From: Geminicoccaceae bacterium | GTDB taxonomy: Bacteria; Pseudomonadota; Alphaproteobacteria; Geminicoccales; Geminicoccaceae | DNA length: 64,000 bases | Reading direction: 5' to 3' | Assembly (NCBI GenBank): GCA_028279345.1 | Contig: JANQNY010000077.1 | Coordinates: 62,001-126,000 of the forward strand | Shown: piece after piece, positions 61,908-64,000 of the stretch | Position numbering within the stretch: position 1 is the stretch's first letter | Layout of the letters: each line of letters starts with the position of its first letter | Notes under the pieces: model-generated | Database searches by the model: none | Told to the model about the DNA's origin: nothing | Seen by the model: only the letters and a program-made list of their open reading frames with translations | Made by a program: the position numbers and the translations under genes

Positions 61908-63463
61908 CGGGTCGTTCCTGGCGCGTGGCCCCGTTCGTGGAAGATGCGGTCCTCCCCCACGTCCTGCGACCAGGTCCGCCTGTGAGCCTCGGCGAGATAA
62001 GGTCTGAGACCGTCTACGCGAGCGCTGATGGCCACGAAGTCCTTAGTGAATGCTGGCATCACGTCCCGCACCCGGCGGATGAGGTCGGTCTCGTCGACTA
62101 AGGTGGACCTGCCTTCCTCGATCACTACGCGGCCTTCAACGATCACTGTGCGCACACCGCGCCCTGCCTCCGTGTAGACCAGCTGGCGGACGGCGCTGTT
62201 CAGCGGCACGAAGGACGGATCGCTGAGGTCGATGAGCGTAAGGTCCGCGCGACGCCCAGGCGCGATGGCGCCGAGGTCGTGGTCGCGCCCGATGCAGCCC
62301 GCACCGCCGAGGGTCGCTGCGTGGAACAGACGCTCCGCCTGGGGCGGGCCGGGCTCATGGTCGGCAATCGCCGTCACCATGGCCGCAAACTTCATCGCTT
62401 CGAACATGTTCTGCGCGTCGGAGCACGAGCAGTTGTCACAGCCGAGCCCGTAGCGCACCCCGGCTTCCTGGAGCCGCCGCACGGGCGGAACGCCGCTCTT
62501 CAGCTTGAGGTTTGACAGAGGATTGACCACCACGCGGGTGCCCGTCTCGGCGAGAAGCGAGATCTCGTCGTCGAGGAGCCAGACGGAATGGGCGAGGTTC
62601 AGCCGTGGACCCGCGAGCCCTTGGGCCACGAGCTGCCGCACCAGCGAGCCGCCGTGCTCGGGGCATGCCACGCGCGCCTGCAGCGCCATCGCCTTGGATT
62701 CGTAGAAGTGCGTGAAGACCTGGAGGTCGTAGCGCTCCGCTAGCTCGCGGGTGCGCTCGATGAGGGAGGCTGTGCAGCGCTCTGGCGCGGATGGTCCGAG
62801 CGCCCAACCGATTGTCGGGCAGTGCGCCGACGCCTTGAGGTAGGTGTCCTCGAGGTGGGCGAGCTGGTCAATCTTCGCGTCCGGCTCCGCCGCCGTGGAC
62901 AGGCTGTCGTGGAGCTCCGCCGGGAACACCTCCGGCCAAAAAGGGATCGTCGAGACCCCGCGCCGGTCGGCGTATTGGAGCGCTATGACCGCCCTAAGGC
63001 CGATCTCCTCGTAGGCCTCGATGACCGCCGACAGGTGGTCGGGGTCGAAGGGAAACAGTGTGACCATGTCCTGCACGGTGGTCATGCCGGACTTCAGGCA
63101 TTCGAGCGCACCGAGCAGCGTGCGCACCTTGATCTCCTCGCGCGAGCGCTTCGGGTATTGCGGCGGGAGCGCGAGCAGGCGCCAAGTCTCCAAGGGCTCC
63201 TCTTCGAGGGTGCCTTTGGCGAGGACGTCGTGGGAGTGGTAGTGCGCGTTGACGAACCCCGGCAGTACGAGCCGGTCCGTCGCGTCGATCCGACGGCAGC
63301 CCGCATGCTCCGCAGCCGGTGCGGCAAGGTCCGGCCCGACCGCCACGATCGCTCCATCCGCGATCAGGATGTCCGCCACAGCAGGCTGATGGAGGTCGCC
63401 ATCGGGGACGATGACCTGGCCGCCTGCGATGTGCAGCGGCACCGATGCCAACGTGCCGTTCAT
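61904..63463 (-). CDS. Amidohydrolase of the TRZ/ATZ-guanine deaminase type
   Basis: A 519-residue metal-dependent deaminase/hydrolase of the amidohydrolase superfamily. Metal ligands are HYH in GFVNAHYHSHDV (about 74-76), His of FTHFYESK, and Asp in GLGCDNCSCSDAQNMFEAM. The N-terminal beta sandwich (about 10-65) and C-terminal return (TLIDLSDPSFVPLN) are complete. Deamination or dechlorination of an N-heterocycle is the class reaction. Coupling to the molybdenum hydroxylase genes supports heterocycle catabolism. Confidence 0.88.
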   Translation of the reverse strand: MNGTLASVPLHIAGGQVIVPDGDLHQPAVADILIADGAIVAVGPDLAAPAAEHAGCRRIDATDRLVLPGFVNAHYHSHDVLAKGTLEEEPLETWRLLALPPQYPKRSREEIKVRTLLGALECLKSGMTTVQDMVTLFPFDPDHLSAVIEAYEEIGLRAVIALQYADRRGVSTIPFWPEVFPAELHDSLSTAAEPDAKIDQLAHLEDTYLKASAHCPTIGWALGPSAPERCTASLIERTRELAERYDLQVFTHFYESKAMALQARVACPEHGGSLVRQLVAQGLAGPRLNLAHSVWLLDDEISLLAETGTRVVVNPLSNLKLKSGVPPVRRLQEAGVRYGLGCDNCSCSDAQNMFEAMKFAAMVTAIADHEPGPPQAERLFHAATLGGAGCIGRDHDLGAIAPGRRADLTLIDLSDPSFVPLNSAVRQLVYTEAGRGVRTVIVEGRVVIEEGRSTLVDETDLIRRVRDVMPAFTKDFVAISARVDGLRPYLAEAHRRTWSQDVGEDRIFHERGHAPGTTR

Positions 63464-63501
63464 GGATCAGTCCCGTTCCGTAGAGAGCGGTGCGCGCAAG
63501 G

Positions 63502-63999
63502 TCAGCGGGTGCCCGCGTAGAAGGCGATGCGCTTTTCGAGCGCACCGACCAGGCCGATCAGCGTGAAGGAGAGGACGAAGACCACGATGATGAGCGCCCA
63601 GAACCGCTCCATGAGAAACATGGACAGGTAGGTGTCGAAGAGCCCGCCGAAGCCGATGAGCGCAATGATGATCTGGCCCACGATCACGCCCTTGATGGCG
63701 CGAATGACGGCGAGGCGGATGCCCGTCATGATTTCCGGCATCGCGGCGGGGATGACGATCGTCCAGAGGATGAATGGGCCCGGCGCGCCGAACACGCGGC
63801 CCATCTCGACGAGCGATCGGGACACGTGCAGGACGCCCGCCTGCGTGTCGAGGATGACGACCCACACAGCAAACAGGAACACGGTGGCGACGACGGTCGC
63901 CTCGCCGATCCCGAGGATTGGCATGAGGGCCGGAACGACTGCCGTCAGCGGAGCCGACAGGAAAAGGTTCACCCACATGGAGAGCAGCTGATCCGCGCG
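63502..63999 (-). CDS. ABC transporter permease (5' end outside window)
   Basis: At least 166 residues of an SsuC/TauC-type permease. The EAA loop reads EMGRVFGAPGPFILWTIVIPAAMPEIMTGIRLA, given here in its first and last parts around the middle of the fragment. Four hydrophobic helices are seen. The frame is open past 63978 to the window edge, so that ATG is internal. It probably imports the substrate of the hydroxylase/amidohydrolase operon, starting 38 bp upstream of the amidohydrolase. Confidence 0.88.
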   Translation of the reverse strand, partial: RADQLLSMWVNLFLSAPLTAVVPALMPILGIGEATVVATVFLFAVWVVILDTQAGVLHVSRSLVEMGRVFGAPGPFILWTIVIPAAMPEIMTGIRLAVIRAIKGVIVGQIIIALIGFGGLFDTYLSMFLMERFWALIIVVFVLSFTLIGLVGALEKRIAFYAGTR

Positions 64000-64000
64000 C

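Overview
The window is high-GC, gene-dense DNA that reads as a chromosomal accessory or catabolic region of an alphaproteobacterium. The clues are a complete beta-hydroxyaspartate cycle operon, one TRAP and one TTT solute transporter, a Liv-type ABC transporter, a DmeF-type metal exporter and many dehydrogenases. No rRNA or tRNA gene was recognised. The species cannot be named from this sequence.

Layout. 0-4.5 kb: an isocitrate-lyase-family gene (cut by the window edge), a homocysteine methyltransferase-like gene, a small coiled-coil protein, a membrane pentapeptide-repeat protein and a small secreted basic protein. 4.6-10.4 kb: a PTPS-related membrane protein, a DSD1-fold PLP enzyme, an AGCS amino-acid/Na+ symporter and dmeF. 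10.7-16.3 kb: a TRAP transporter operon with a cyclase-family hydrolase, divergent from two SDR genes. 17.2-28.1 kb: bhcR, then bhcABCD, an FMN 2-hydroxyacid oxidase and a PanE-like reductase, with a convergent TctABC transporter. Glycolate oxidation, glyoxylate assimilation through the beta-hydroxyaspartate cycle and organic-acid uptake would form one module. 28.2-31.3 kb: a universal stress protein, an IS/MITE remnant and an HxlR regulator divergent from a two-domain SnoaL-like protein.

31.5-46.5 kb is a long minus-strand run for uptake and beta-oxidation-like degradation of an unidentified carboxylic acid. In transcription order it holds an acyl-CoA ligase, a FadB-like protein with a decayed dehydrogenase half, a thiolase, a long acyl-CoA dehydrogenase, a 3-hydroxyacyl-CoA dehydrogenase, a GntR/FadR regulator, livKHMGF, a BKACE enzyme and an SDR. 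The ligase promoter and the TRAP/SDR divergent promoter 32 kb away share an almost identical 18-bp operator-like sequence.

46.9-53.0 kb is a graveyard of mobile and immune DNA. It holds a serine recombinase lacking its catalytic domain fused to a frameshifted tyrosine integrase, an excisionase-like HTH gene, a single type I-C CRISPR repeat, intact-looking cas2 and cas1, and a C-terminal scrap of cas4 joined in frame to a broken IS110 transposase. The interference genes are absent.

53.1-64 kb: an M20 amidohydrolase, a HpcH/HpaI aldolase, a 2-hydroxyacid dehydrogenase and a polysaccharide-deacetylase-like gene, then a divergent LysR gene. Beyond it lie a molybdenum hydroxylase (three subunits), an amidohydrolase/deaminase and an ABC permease cut by the window edge. 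Together these suggest catabolism of a nitrogen heterocycle or N-carbamoyl compound.
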